Below are positions 17,615 to 25,319 of a stretch of 64,000 nt of DNA, piece by piece. The stretch comes from Paenarthrobacter aurescens (GTDB taxonomy: Bacteria; Actinomycetota; Actinomycetes; Actinomycetales; Micrococcaceae). The translations under genes and the position numbers were made by a program. Below the pieces are notes generated by a model. That model did no database searches. It was not told the origin of the DNA and saw nothing but the letters and a program-made list of their open reading frames with translations. Where the stretch lies: positions 338,358-402,357 of the forward strand of contig NZ_JAOEFX010000005.1 of NCBI RefSeq assembly GCF_025421775.1, written 5' to 3'. Position 1 is the first letter of the stretch, and every line of letters begins with the position of its first letter.

Positions 17615-18876
17615 AGCCGGTCCTTGAGCGTGGCCAGGCGGGCAGCAGCTTCTTCCAGGACATCCGCTTTCTTGCAGAAGGCAAAGCGCAGCAGGCTCCG
17701 GGTTCGCTCGGCACCCTCCGGGTGGCAGAAGACGGGGACCGGGATGGCTGCTACTCCAACGAGTCCTGGAAGGCGCCTGGCAAGGTCCACGGAATCGCGA
17801 ATGCCCAGTGGCGCTGTGTCTACGTTGATGAAGTAGGTGCCGCTGGGGGTGTACACGCCGAACCCTGCTGCCCTGAGGCCTTCGGCCAGAATGTCGCGTT
17901 TGCGTTGGAGTGTTGTGGCAATGCCCGTGTAGAAGTCATCGGGAAGGGCAAGTCCGACGGCGATGGCACTTTGGAAGGGTGTGCCGGAGCTGTAGGTCAG
18001 GAATTGTTTCACGGTGCGCACGGCCGACACCAGATGTTGGGGTCCGCTGAGCCAGCCGATTTTCCAGCCCGTGAAGGAGAAAGTCTTTCCGGCGGAGGAG
18101 ATGGTGATGGTCCGCTCTGCTGCTCCAGGCAAGGAACCGACGGGGATGTGGGGCACGCCGAAGGTCAGGTGTTCGTAGACCTCGTCGCTGACAATGGTGG
18201 CCCCGTATTTGGCGGCCAGCTCCACGATCTTCGCCAGGACATTTTCGGGAAAGACAGCACCCGTGGGGTTATGCGGATTATTCAGGAGGACTATCTTGGT
18301 GCGGCTGCTGAAAGCCTCTTCCAGCGCCGGGAGGTCGGGGAGGAAATCCGGAGCCAGCAGGGGAGCTGTGACATGTGTGGCACCTGCCATGCCGATGATG
18401 GCCCCGTAGGAGTCATAGAAGGGTTCGAAGGTCAGGACTTCGTCGCCGGGCTGGATGAAGGCGAGCAGCGTGGCCGCGATTGCTTCTGTTGCGCCCGTGG
18501 TGACGAGGACTTCGGTGTCCGGATCCGGGTAAAGCCCATAGAAGCGTCCCTGGTGTGCCGCGATCGCTTCCCTCAGCGCCGGAACGCCTTTGCCGGGCGC
18601 GTATTGGTTGGCACCGGCGGCGATGGCCGCTTGCGCTGCCGCCTTGATCTCAACGGGTCCGTCTTCGTCCGGGAATCCCTGGCCAAGGTTGATGGCGCCC
18701 GTAGACAGGGCCAAGGTGGTCATCTCCTCGAAGATGGTCACTCCCAGTTCTCCGTCGGGTGAAAGAAGGTTGGCCCCGGTAGCGGCTCGTTGCCATGGTG
18801 CCTGGCTGGTCCCTTCGGTGGTGCCGGCACTCATATCAACGGAGGGGCTGCTGCCTGCGGATGCCATGTCAGCCAT
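17611..18876 (-). CDS. PLP-dependent class I/II aminotransferase (DapC-like)
   Basis: 421-residue fold-type I aminotransferase. Seen: INLGQGFPD, TTGATEAIAA, NNPHNPTG (Asn203), DEVYEHL and the PLP lysine Lys264 in SSAGKTFSFTGWKIGW. The sequence resembles mycobacterial DapC (N-succinyldiaminopimelate aminotransferase) and methionine/kynurenine-type aminotransferases; I cannot decide the substrate. The first 35 residues are low-complexity and could be shortened by a later start. Divergent from coaD with only 35 bp between start codons, so promoters overlap. The stop TGA overlaps the presumed CTG start of the next minus-strand gene. Confidence 0.85.
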   Translation of the reverse strand: MADMASAGSSPSVDMSAGTTEGTSQAPWQRAATGANLLSPDGELGVTIFEEMTTLALSTGAINLGQGFPDEDGPVEIKAAAQAAIAAGANQYAPGKGVPALREAIAAHQGRFYGLYPDPDTEVLVTTGATEAIAATLLAFIQPGDEVLTFEPFYDSYGAIIGMAGATHVTAPLLAPDFLPDLPALEEAFSSRTKIVLLNNPHNPTGAVFPENVLAKIVELAAKYGATIVSDEVYEHLTFGVPHIPVGSLPGAAERTITISSAGKTFSFTGWKIGWLSGPQHLVSAVRTVKQFLTYSSGTPFQSAIAVGLALPDDFYTGIATTLQRKRDILAEGLRAAGFGVYTPSGTYFINVDTAPLGIRDSVDLARRLPGLVGVAAIPVPVFCHPEGAERTRSLLRFAFCKKADVLEEAAARLATLKDRL

Positions 18877-18911
18877 GGTATCCCGGCAAAGCCATGGGGT
18901 AGGTTCGTCTC

Positions 18912-19412
18912 ATGAGACGCGCGGTATGCCCTGGATCCTTTGACCCCATCCATAATGGACATCTCGAAGTCATCGCCCGGGCTGCCGGCCTGTTCGACGA
19001 AGTCATCGTGGCTGTGTCCACCAACTATGCCAAGAAGTACCGGTTCAGCCTCGAGGACCGTATGGAGATGGCACGCGAAACCCTGGCTTCCCTGCGTGGG
19101 ATCATCGTGGAGCCCATGGGTGAAGGATTGCTGGCGGAGTACTGCCGCCACCGAGGGGTTTCGGCCATCGTCAAGGGTCTCCGCTCGTCCTCGGACTTCG
19201 ACTACGAACTGCCCATGGCCACCATGAACCGCCAGTTGGCCGGCGTCGAAACTGTCTTTCTCCCGGCCGAAGCGCATTACGTCCACTTGTCGTCGACCCT
19301 GATCAAAGAGGTCAACGTGCTGGGAGGGGACATTTCCGATTTCGTCCCTAAATCCGTGTTGAAGCGGCTCCTTGCTGGCGAGCCTGCAACGGAACCGCCG
19401 CGCAAAGGGTAG
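18912..19412 (+). CDS. coaD: Phosphopantetheine adenylyltransferase
   Basis: Adenylates 4'-phosphopantetheine in coenzyme A synthesis. 166 residues, nucleotidyltransferase HxGH motif at 14-17 (DPIHNGHLEV), RSSSDFDYELPMATMNR, and the C-terminal LSSTLIKEV. Monocistronic or first in a run; the DUF177-rpmF-rnc-mutM cluster follows after a promoter at 19492-19521. Confidence 0.95.
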   Translation: MRRAVCPGSFDPIHNGHLEVIARAAGLFDEVIVAVSTNYAKKYRFSLEDRMEMARETLASLRGIIVEPMGEGLLAEYCRHRGVSAIVKGLRSSSDFDYELPMATMNRQLAGVETVFLPAEAHYVHLSSTLIKEVNVLGGDISDFVPKSVLKRLLAGEPATEPPRKG

Positions 19413-19491
19413 GCTTGACGGGTACCTCGCGCCCTTATGCGGAGTGCCCCAAGCTGAAACCACCGCGTATTTACGCGCGCCCGGCGTCGGT

Positions 19492-19521
19492 TTGAGTCCT
19501 CAAGCGTGATCAGGCTAAGAT
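19492..19521 (+). promoter_or_regulatory. Putative promoter of DUF177-rpmF-rnc-mutM
   Basis: TTGAGT (19492-19497), an 18-bp spacer and TAAGAT (19516-19521). A transcript starting near 19528 would have a leader of about 27 nt ending in the AGGAG ribosome site at 19545-19549. Confidence 0.5.
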
Positions 19522-19554
19522 GGTACGTCGGTCATATGTTCTACAGGAGTTCTC

Positions 19555-20106
19555 ATTAAGCGAGATGCAAGTTCGCCCTTGGCGCTGGTAGTCAAGGACC
19601 TTGGACGCAGTCCAGGGACCATGCGGACACTCAACGAGCATGTACCTGCGCCAAGTGACCTTGGTGTGGCGCTCATTGGCGTGAAGGAAGGCTCGGATAT
19701 CGAGCTGGATCTTCGCCTGGAGGCCGTACACGAAGGAATTCTGGTATCTGGCTCCGTAATTGTCGAAGTAACCGGCGAATGCGGTCGATGCCTGGATCCC
19801 CTTGCGTATGACCTTGAGGTCAATGTGCAAGAACTTTTCTTCTATGAAAGCGTTGAGCTTTCGGGCGAAGAAGACGATGAAGAGCAACGTCGAGTCGAGT
19901 ACGATCTAATCGATCTTGAGCCGGTGTTGCGGGACGCAGTTGTCACTATGCTGCCGTTCCAGCCGGTGTGCCGGGAAGACTGCCAGGGTCTGTGCTCCGA
20001 ATGCGGAGCGCGCCTGGAAGACGAGCCGGGGCACCACCACGAGGTCATTGACCCTCGCTGGGCTGCCCTAGCTGATCTGGCTAAGACTGACCGGCAAACC
20101 GATTAG
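19555..20106 (+). CDS. DUF177 (YceD-like) protein, possible ATT start
   Basis: Small protein of the YceD/DUF177 family, always beside rpmF and linked to 23S rRNA and ribosome assembly. Cys motifs CGRC and CREDCQGLCSECG suggest a zinc site. The conserved N-terminus (KRDASSPLALVVKDLG) begins before the first ordinary start, TTG 19579. In that frame there is no ATG, GTG or TTG between the upstream stop (19516) and 19579. An ATT at 19555 lies 5 bases after a perfect AGGAG, so initiation at ATT (183 residues) is the best explanation; TTG 19579 (175 residues) is the fallback and has no ribosome site. Confidence 0.8.
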   Translation: MKRDASSPLALVVKDLGRSPGTMRTLNEHVPAPSDLGVALIGVKEGSDIELDLRLEAVHEGILVSGSVIVEVTGECGRCLDPLAYDLEVNVQELFFYESVELSGEEDDEEQRRVEYDLIDLEPVLRDAVVTMLPFQPVCREDCQGLCSECGARLEDEPGHHHEVIDPRWAALADLAKTDRQTD

Positions 20107-20139
20107 TAAGTGTTCGTCTAAGAGAGAAATGAGATAGCC

Positions 20140-20343
20140 GTGGCTGTTCCCAAGCGGAAAATGTCTCGCGCAAATACACGCGCCCGCCGTGCCCAGTGGA
20201 AGGCAACTGCCCCCAACTTGGTCAAGACCATCGAAAACGGTCAGGTTACCTACAGCCTGCCGCACCAGGCAAAGGTCGTTACTGACTCTGCCGGCACCGC
20301 GCTGTTCCTTGAATACAAGGGCCGCAAGGTCGCAGACGCCTAA
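20140..20343 (+). CDS. rpmF: 50S ribosomal protein L32
   Basis: 67-residue L32, starting [18 protein letters not shown] after the initiator. This is the zinc-free form without the CxxC pair. GTG start. Same transcript as the DUF177 gene and rnc, the standard yceD-rpmF-rnc order. Confidence 0.97.
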   Translation: MAVPKRKMSRANTRARRAQWKATAPNLVKTIENGQVTYSLPHQAKVVTDSAGTALFLEYKGRKVADA

Positions 20344-20366
20344 TCTGCCGTACTGGCTGACTAAGG

Positions 20367-21077
20367 ATGTCTTCAACTGAAGAGCTTCTGAAGCGTCTCG
20401 GTGTCTCCATTGACACCGAGACGCTTCGTCTTGCTCTCACACATCGCTCATACGCGTATGAGAACGGCGGGATTCCCACCAACGAGCGCCTCGAGTTCCT
20501 CGGCGACTCCATCCTGGGTTTCTCCGTGACTGATTCTCTTTACCGTGAGAACCCCTCGCTGCCCGAAGGCGAACTTGCCAAGCGGCGTTCCGCCGTCGTC
20601 AGTACGCGTGCCCTGGCCGGTATCGGCCGGGCGATCGGCGTAGGCGAGTTCATTTACCTCGGGCAAGGCGAGAAGCTCACCGACGGTAAGAACAAGGCCT
20701 CCATTTTGGCTGACACCATGGAAGCCTTGATCGGCGCCACGTACCTCTCGAACGACATCGAGACCGCACGCCAACTGGTCATGCGGCTGGTGGGACCGCT
20801 CCTGAAGGATGCGGGTGCCCTCGGAGCCGGGACTGACTGGAAGACGAGCATCCAGGAATTGACGGCAAGCCGGCAGCTGGGAGCCATCCACTATGCAGTG
20901 GAGGGCTCGGGGCCGGACCATGCCCGTACGTTCGAGGCAGTGCTGAACATCGGCGGGACTCCATACGGCCGCGGCTCGGGACACTCCAAGAAGGAAGCGG
21001 AACAGGAAGCTGCCGCTGATGCGTGGCGCGCGTTGACGGCCTTGGACCCCACCACTGCCGGTCCTGCTTCTGCCTGA
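20367..21077 (+). CDS. rnc: Ribonuclease III
   Basis: Double-strand-specific endoribonuclease for rRNA precursor and mRNA processing. 236 residues: RNase III domain with signature ERLEFLGD at 40-47, and a C-terminal dsRNA-binding domain from about 155 ([15 protein letters not shown] ... [14 protein letters not shown]). ATG start 23 bp after rpmF. The mutM start lies 5 bp after its stop. Confidence 0.96.
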   Translation: MSSTEELLKRLGVSIDTETLRLALTHRSYAYENGGIPTNERLEFLGDSILGFSVTDSLYRENPSLPEGELAKRRSAVVSTRALAGIGRAIGVGEFIYLGQGEKLTDGKNKASILADTMEALIGATYLSNDIETARQLVMRLVGPLLKDAGALGAGTDWKTSIQELTASRQLGAIHYAVEGSGPDHARTFEAVLNIGGTPYGRGSGHSKKEAEQEAAADAWRALTALDPTTAGPASA

Positions 21078-21082
21078 ACGCC

Positions 21083-22072
21083 ATGCCTGAGCTTCCCGAA
21101 GTAGAGGTGGTCCGTCGTGGCTTGGCCCGGTGGGTCCGTGGCCGATCCATCACCGGCGTTGATGTCCTTGATGCGCGTTCCATTCGAAGGCACGTACTCG
21201 GAGCGGAAGACTTCATCGGGAATCTTGAGCACGCCACCGTGCTGGATGTCGTGCGACGAGGGAAATTCCTCTGGATGCCCCTGGCCATGGGCAACCCACA
21301 CGAAGCCAACCCACACGAAGCGAACCCCCACGAAGCGAACCCACACGAACTTCCAAAGGTAGCGCTGATGGCGCATCTGGGAATGAGCGGCCAATTGCTG
21401 ATGCAGGACCCTGACGTGCCGGATGAGAAGCACCTGAAGGTCAGAATCAGGCTCAGCCCGGTGGACGGCATGCCCGAACAGTTGCGGTTTGTGGACCAAA
21501 GGATTTTCGGCGGCCTGTTCGTGACGTCCTTGGTGCCTACTGCCGACGGCGGCCCTGGTGGCTTGGGCGAAACGCCCCTGCCGGAGATCGCCGAAGAAGC
21601 ATCCCACATCGCGCGGGATCCTCTTGACCCCTGCTTTTCTTTCGACACGTTTTACCGAAAGCTCAAAAACCGGAAAACGGGTATCAAGAGGGCTCTTCTG
21701 GACCAGTCCGTCATCTCGGGTATCGGCAATATCTACGCGGATGAAGCCCTGTGGCGCGCCCGCCTCCATTACGCCAGGGCGACGGACACCATGCGCCGTG
21801 CGGATGCCGAGCGGTTGGTGGATGCTGCGAGGGACGTCATGAACGCGGCACTGGCTGCGGGCGGGACAAGTTTTGATTCTCTCTATGTCAACGTCAACGG
21901 CGATTCCGGGTACTTTGCCCGCTCCCTTAATGCCTACGGACGTGCCGGCGAATTGTGCGGCCGCTGCGAGGCAGCCGGACTGCACAGCATCATGAAGAGG
22001 GAACAATTCATGAACCGTTCCTCTTACACCTGCCCCGTGTGCCAACCCCGGCCACGGAACGGACGTTGGTAG
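21083..22072 (+). CDS. mutM: Formamidopyrimidine-DNA glycosylase (MutM/Fpg) with repeat insertion
   Basis: Base-excision repair glycosylase/AP lyase removing 8-oxoguanine. 329 residues starting MPELPEVE, so the catalytic Pro and Glu follow the initiator Met; ATG 21083 is required for this. The MAHLGMSG strand, the helix-two-turn-helix ([17 protein letters not shown]) and the C-terminal zinc finger (Cys292, Cys295, Cys317, Cys320) are present, so it looks functional. Unusual: residues 71-90 are four copies of the pentapeptide NPHEA (last one NPHEL), encoded by a 15-bp tandem repeat, in the loop between WMPLAMG and [11 protein letters not shown]. Most homologues have only a short turn here. Confidence 0.95.
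   Translation: MPELPEVEVVRRGLARWVRGRSITGVDVLDARSIRRHVLGAEDFIGNLEHATVLDVVRRGKFLWMPLAMGNPHEANPHEANPHEANPHELPKVALMAHLGMSGQLLMQDPDVPDEKHLKVRIRLSPVDGMPEQLRFVDQRIFGGLFVTSLVPTADGGPGGLGETPLPEIAEEASHIARDPLDPCFSFDTFYRKLKNRKTGIKRALLDQSVISGIGNIYADEALWRARLHYARATDTMRRADAERLVDAARDVMNAALAAGGTSFDSLYVNVNGDSGYFARSLNAYGRAGELCGRCEAAGLHSIMKREQFMNRSSYTCPVCQPRPRNGRW
21293..21352 (+). repeat. 15-bp tandem repeat, four copies, inside mutM
   Basis: Four consecutive units of the form AACCCACACGAAGCC with one or a few base changes per unit (21293, 21308, 21323, 21338). Each encodes Asn-Pro-His-Glu-Ala/Leu in frame. Unit length is a multiple of 3, so copy-number change would keep the frame. Confidence 0.97.
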
Positions 22073-22135
22073 CGCCAAAACTGTTCCGGAATCCGGGTCG
22101 CAATGGCAGACTGTCCCCATGAACAGCTTGGCGCT
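22071..22135. terminator. Inverted repeat after mutM, possible terminator
   Basis: Arms AGCGCCAAAACTGTTC (22071-22086) and GAACAGCTTGGCGCT (22121-22135) pair over about 14 bp with one bulge; the loop is 34 nt. The mutM stop codon touches the left arm. There is no U tract, so it may be a folded 3' end rather than an intrinsic terminator. Confidence 0.4.
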
Positions 22136-22255
22136 TCACATCGCCATCGCAAGGTCCAACGCCACCACAATATGGGTGGCGTCAGTTCTACCTGCGGCTG
22201 TTTCTGAACCAAGGCCCACCCGCCCCCTCCACGGCCCTGCAGGTCCAGGTACGCC

Positions 22256-22963
22256 ATGATGGCGCGACGGCTGGTCATTGCAGGTATTTGCTTGGCTGTG
22301 CTGATTGCAGCGGCAGCCCTCATTCTGGACCAGATGGCGAGGCCGGGGTCCACGGCCGTCCAGAGCCCGGCGTCGTCCGGTTCAAGCCCGAACCCGGGAT
22401 CCGGCGCGTCCGGTACAGGTGCAGCCGCGACGGATAGTCCCGTGCCAGGCAGCGGGAACGGCGAAACGGAGGGCAGCGGAAGCGGGAACAGCGGCGGCGA
22501 AAGCAGTACCGGCGCGTCCACCGCTAAACCGCTCGAAGTCCTGCCTCCGGTCACCGCCACTCCAACGGGCTTGCCTGAACCCTCGGCCCCGGCGCCGCTC
22601 ATCACCGGGGCACTTCCCAAACCCGGCAGTGCTTCCGGTGAACTGGTGGACGGCTGGCCCGACGGCGTGCTTTCACTGCCGTCAGGGACCACCATTGGGT
22701 CCACCTCCGTTTCGACGTCGGGTGACATCCTTCAGTTGACCGCGGACGGCATCATTGCCAAGCCGCAGGCCGAGGTCCTCGATTCATTCCGCCAATCGTT
22801 GGTAGCCCGTGGATTCTGGACCGAGGACGCCCCGGCCGCGGAGGGCGGCGTGGCCGCACGGTTTGTGCGGGGCACTGACACGGTGACGGTTTCAGTTTCG
22901 ACGACGGGGACGGGCAGCTCACGCTTCCAGCTGTTGGGCAGCCTGCACACGACGGCGGACTAG
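22256..22963 (+). CDS. Hypothetical membrane-anchored low-complexity protein
   Basis: Not recognised. 235 residues: an N-terminal hydrophobic helix at about 5-24 (signal anchor, no lipobox), then a Ser/Gly/Pro-rich linker of roughly 90 residues, then a compact C-terminal region of about 110 residues (from LSLPSGTTIGSTSVS) that ends in short beta-strand-like stretches. Topology suggests an extracytoplasmic domain on a flexible stalk. The start is one of two adjacent ATGs (22256, 22259) with a weak ribosome site. The MFS gene follows after 8 bp with a strong ribosome site that overlaps its stop (TAGGAG), so the two are likely in one operon. Confidence 0.65.
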   Translation: MMARRLVIAGICLAVLIAAAALILDQMARPGSTAVQSPASSGSSPNPGSGASGTGAAATDSPVPGSGNGETEGSGSGNSGGESSTGASTAKPLEVLPPVTATPTGLPEPSAPAPLITGALPKPGSASGELVDGWPDGVLSLPSGTTIGSTSVSTSGDILQLTADGIIAKPQAEVLDSFRQSLVARGFWTEDAPAAEGGVAARFVRGTDTVTVSVSTTGTGSSRFQLLGSLHTTAD

Positions 22964-22971
22964 GAGAATCC

Positions 22972-24273
22972 GTGTACATTTCGCTCTCAGACCGCAGTGG
23001 CGGTAAGCGGGACAAGCCACAGGGCAACGGAACGGCACTATCAACCGAGGTGCCGTTCCGTTTGTCTCCGGTCATCCTGTGGCTGGGAATCGTGAGTATG
23101 GTGACCGATGTTTCCTCCGAATCTGTCACGGCGATCCTCCCGTTGTATGTGACCGGATTCCTGGGACTGTCCACCATCGCCTTTGGCTTCATCGACGGCA
23201 TCAACCAGGGCGCCAGTGCCATCGTCAGGATTGCGGCCGGGTGGGCAGCAGACCGCAGCGGCCACCCCAAGCGGATAGCCTTGGCGGGATACGGCCTGTC
23301 GATGCTCGCCAGGATTGGCTTCCTGTTCGCCGGAGGATTCTGGGCTATCGCGGCCATTGTGACGGGGGACCGGATAGGCAAGGGAATCCGTACGGCGCCA
23401 CGTGACGCCCTGATCTCGGTCTCTGCCCAGCCTGAACATTTGGCACGGTCCTTCGGCGTTCACAGAATGCTGGACAACATCGGGGCTGCGGCCGGGCCGT
23501 TGATCGCGTTCTTTGTGTTGTTGATGATTCCCAATGGTTTCAGCACAGTTTTTGTCGTGTCCCTCGCCTTTGCGGTGATCGGAGTCGCCGTTTTGGCGCT
23601 GGTTGTTCCGGACATTCGTGCCCATGGCCTGAAGAGTACTGAGGGATGGGAGGACCGGCGGCTCTTCGCCTTTTCGTGGAGCCATTTGAAGGAACCGGGG
23701 CTGGGCAAGCTGCTCATCGCCGCAGGCCTTCTGGGTGTGGTGACCATCGGTGATGGCTTCATCTACCTGGTTCTGCAGGCCAGGGATTCGTTCGCCGTCC
23801 AGTGGTTCCCGTTGCTGTTCGTCGGCACCAATGTGGTGTTCCTTGCCCTCGCAATTCCGTTGGGCCGTCTGGCTGACCGGGTGGGCAAAGTGCCGGTTTT
23901 CGTGGGCGGGCATATCGCCTTGCTGGCAACATACCTTCTCGCCGCGGCCCCCTTTGGGGGACTTTGGGGGACCATGGGGTGCTTGGTCCTGTTGGGAGCG
24001 TTTTACGCTGCAACCGATGGCGTCCTGGCCGCCTTGGCCAGCCAACTCACGCCGGCGGGGAAGCTTGCTACAGGAATTGCTTCAGCCCAAACGGTGGTGG
24101 CGTTGAGCAGGATGACCGCCTCTGCGGGCTTTGGCGTGCTCTGGTATGCCGTGGGTGCGCCGACGGCCATGGTAGTGGCCAGTGCACTCCTGGCCTGTGC
24201 CGTGGTGGCTGTCACCGTGATCCTGCGGAGTGCCAGGCCCGCCGCACACCAGGACGCGGGCAGCGGGGCATGA
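22972..24273 (+). CDS. MFS transporter
   Basis: 433-residue major facilitator with about 12 hydrophobic segments. The A-like motif GWAADRSGHPKRIALAGYG follows TM2-3 and a conserved cytoplasmic stretch GDRIGKGIRTAPRDALIS lies after TM4; a matching basic loop GRLADRVGKVPVFVGG occurs in the second half. GTG start behind an AGGAG site. This subfamily is usually labelled a drug or sugar exporter without proof; the substrate is unknown. Overlaps the next gene by 4 bp (ATGA), which couples a carrier with a beta-propeller protein. Confidence 0.85.
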   Translation: MYISLSDRSGGKRDKPQGNGTALSTEVPFRLSPVILWLGIVSMVTDVSSESVTAILPLYVTGFLGLSTIAFGFIDGINQGASAIVRIAAGWAADRSGHPKRIALAGYGLSMLARIGFLFAGGFWAIAAIVTGDRIGKGIRTAPRDALISVSAQPEHLARSFGVHRMLDNIGAAAGPLIAFFVLLMIPNGFSTVFVVSLAFAVIGVAVLALVVPDIRAHGLKSTEGWEDRRLFAFSWSHLKEPGLGKLLIAAGLLGVVTIGDGFIYLVLQARDSFAVQWFPLLFVGTNVVFLALAIPLGRLADRVGKVPVFVGGHIALLATYLLAAAPFGGLWGTMGCLVLLGAFYAATDGVLAALASQLTPAGKLATGIASAQTVVALSRMTASAGFGVLWYAVGAPTAMVVASALLACAVVAVTVILRSARPAAHQDAGSGA

Positions 24274-25298
24274 GTGGGACACTGACCGGCAGCAAGGCGC
24301 GGTGGGGTGTTCTCTTCGCCGTGACAGCACTTGTGCTGGCAGCAGCCGGGATCTATGCGGTGGGCGCCTACCAGCGGTTCGAAGAGAGCAGGACCGCGGC
24401 TTCGTCCGTGGGTGTCACTGCTGGCCAGCCACTTCCGGCTGCTCCTTTTGTCCTTTTCCGGAACACGGCGTCGGGCCAGGGCTATGGCAATGCGGCAACT
24501 GTGCCCCTGTCCGCTCCGGGCGGTACCAGGGCGGTGAGTGAACAAGAGTGCGACCGCGTCTATGGGACAGCCGGAACTGTGGTGTGCTTGAAGACGAACC
24601 GCGGGCTGGTGACTGCCTTCGAAGCAGCAGTCATGGACCGCGACTGGCAGGTCCAGCGTTCATGGCCCCTCCCGGGCATCCCGAGCAGGACCCGGGTCAG
24701 CGCTGACGGCTCCATGATCGCTACTACCGTCTTTGTCACGGGTCACTCCTACGCCGCTTCGGGGTTTTCCACCGCCACTGAGATCACCCTGCCCGACGGC
24801 ACGACCGGGAACCTTGAGGACTTCGCGTTGATGGTTAACGGTGAACGCCTGGTAGCCACTGACAGGAACATCTGGGGAGTGACCTTTGCGCCGGGACAGA
24901 GTGATGTCTTCTACGCCACAGCGGCATCGTCGGGCCGTATCTGGCTGGTCCGGGGGAGCCTGTCCGCGAAAACCCTCACGGCCATTCACGACCATGTGGA
25001 GTGCCCGTCGATCTCACCTGACGGCACTCGGATCGCTTACAAGAAGAACGACGGCGGCGGGCTGGTTGCTCACTGGAAGGTCGCCGTCCTTGACCTCGCC
25101 TCAGGTCAGGAAACGGTTCTGGCGGAGAAGCGCAGCGTCGATGACCAGATTGAATGGCTGGATAACCGGAACCTGCTCTATGGCTTGGCAGATGATGCAG
25201 TGGAAGGTGACAGCAACATTTGGCAGCTGGGCACAGAACCGGACTCGCAGCCAAGCCTTTTCATCGCCCACGCGTGGTCTCCAAGCGTCGTTCGCTGA
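24270..25298 (+). CDS. TolB-like beta-propeller membrane-anchored protein
   Basis: 342 residues: N-terminal hydrophobic helix at about 13-32, then an extracytoplasmic region with propeller-blade repeats (RVSADGSMIATTVFV, SISPDGTRIAYKKND, WLDNRNLLYGL) like TolB/PD40 domains. A Cys pair about 12 residues apart (CDRVYGTAGTVVC) could form a disulphide. Translation starts inside the MFS stop (ATGA), so I reject the longer reading from 23964. It ends 21 bp before the stop of the convergent secreted giant. Function unknown; a sensor or scaffold for the co-translated transporter is only a guess. Confidence 0.72.
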   Translation: MSGTLTGSKARWGVLFAVTALVLAAAGIYAVGAYQRFEESRTAASSVGVTAGQPLPAAPFVLFRNTASGQGYGNAATVPLSAPGGTRAVSEQECDRVYGTAGTVVCLKTNRGLVTAFEAAVMDRDWQVQRSWPLPGIPSRTRVSADGSMIATTVFVTGHSYAASGFSTATEITLPDGTTGNLEDFALMVNGERLVATDRNIWGVTFAPGQSDVFYATAASSGRIWLVRGSLSAKTLTAIHDHVECPSISPDGTRIAYKKNDGGGLVAHWKVAVLDLASGQETVLAEKRSVDDQIEWLDNRNLLYGLADDAVEGDSNIWQLGTEPDSQPSLFIAHAWSPSVVR

Positions 25299-25319
25299 AG
25301 AAGGTTTCAGGCAGCCGCC

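Noticed and set aside
21293..21352. NPHEA repeat as a CRISPR or binding-site array
   Set aside because: Units are contiguous 15-mers in frame within mutM; there are no spacers.
22119..22255. Possible small protein starting at ATG 22119
   Set aside because: No ribosome site, overlaps the dyad arm, and composition is not coding-like.
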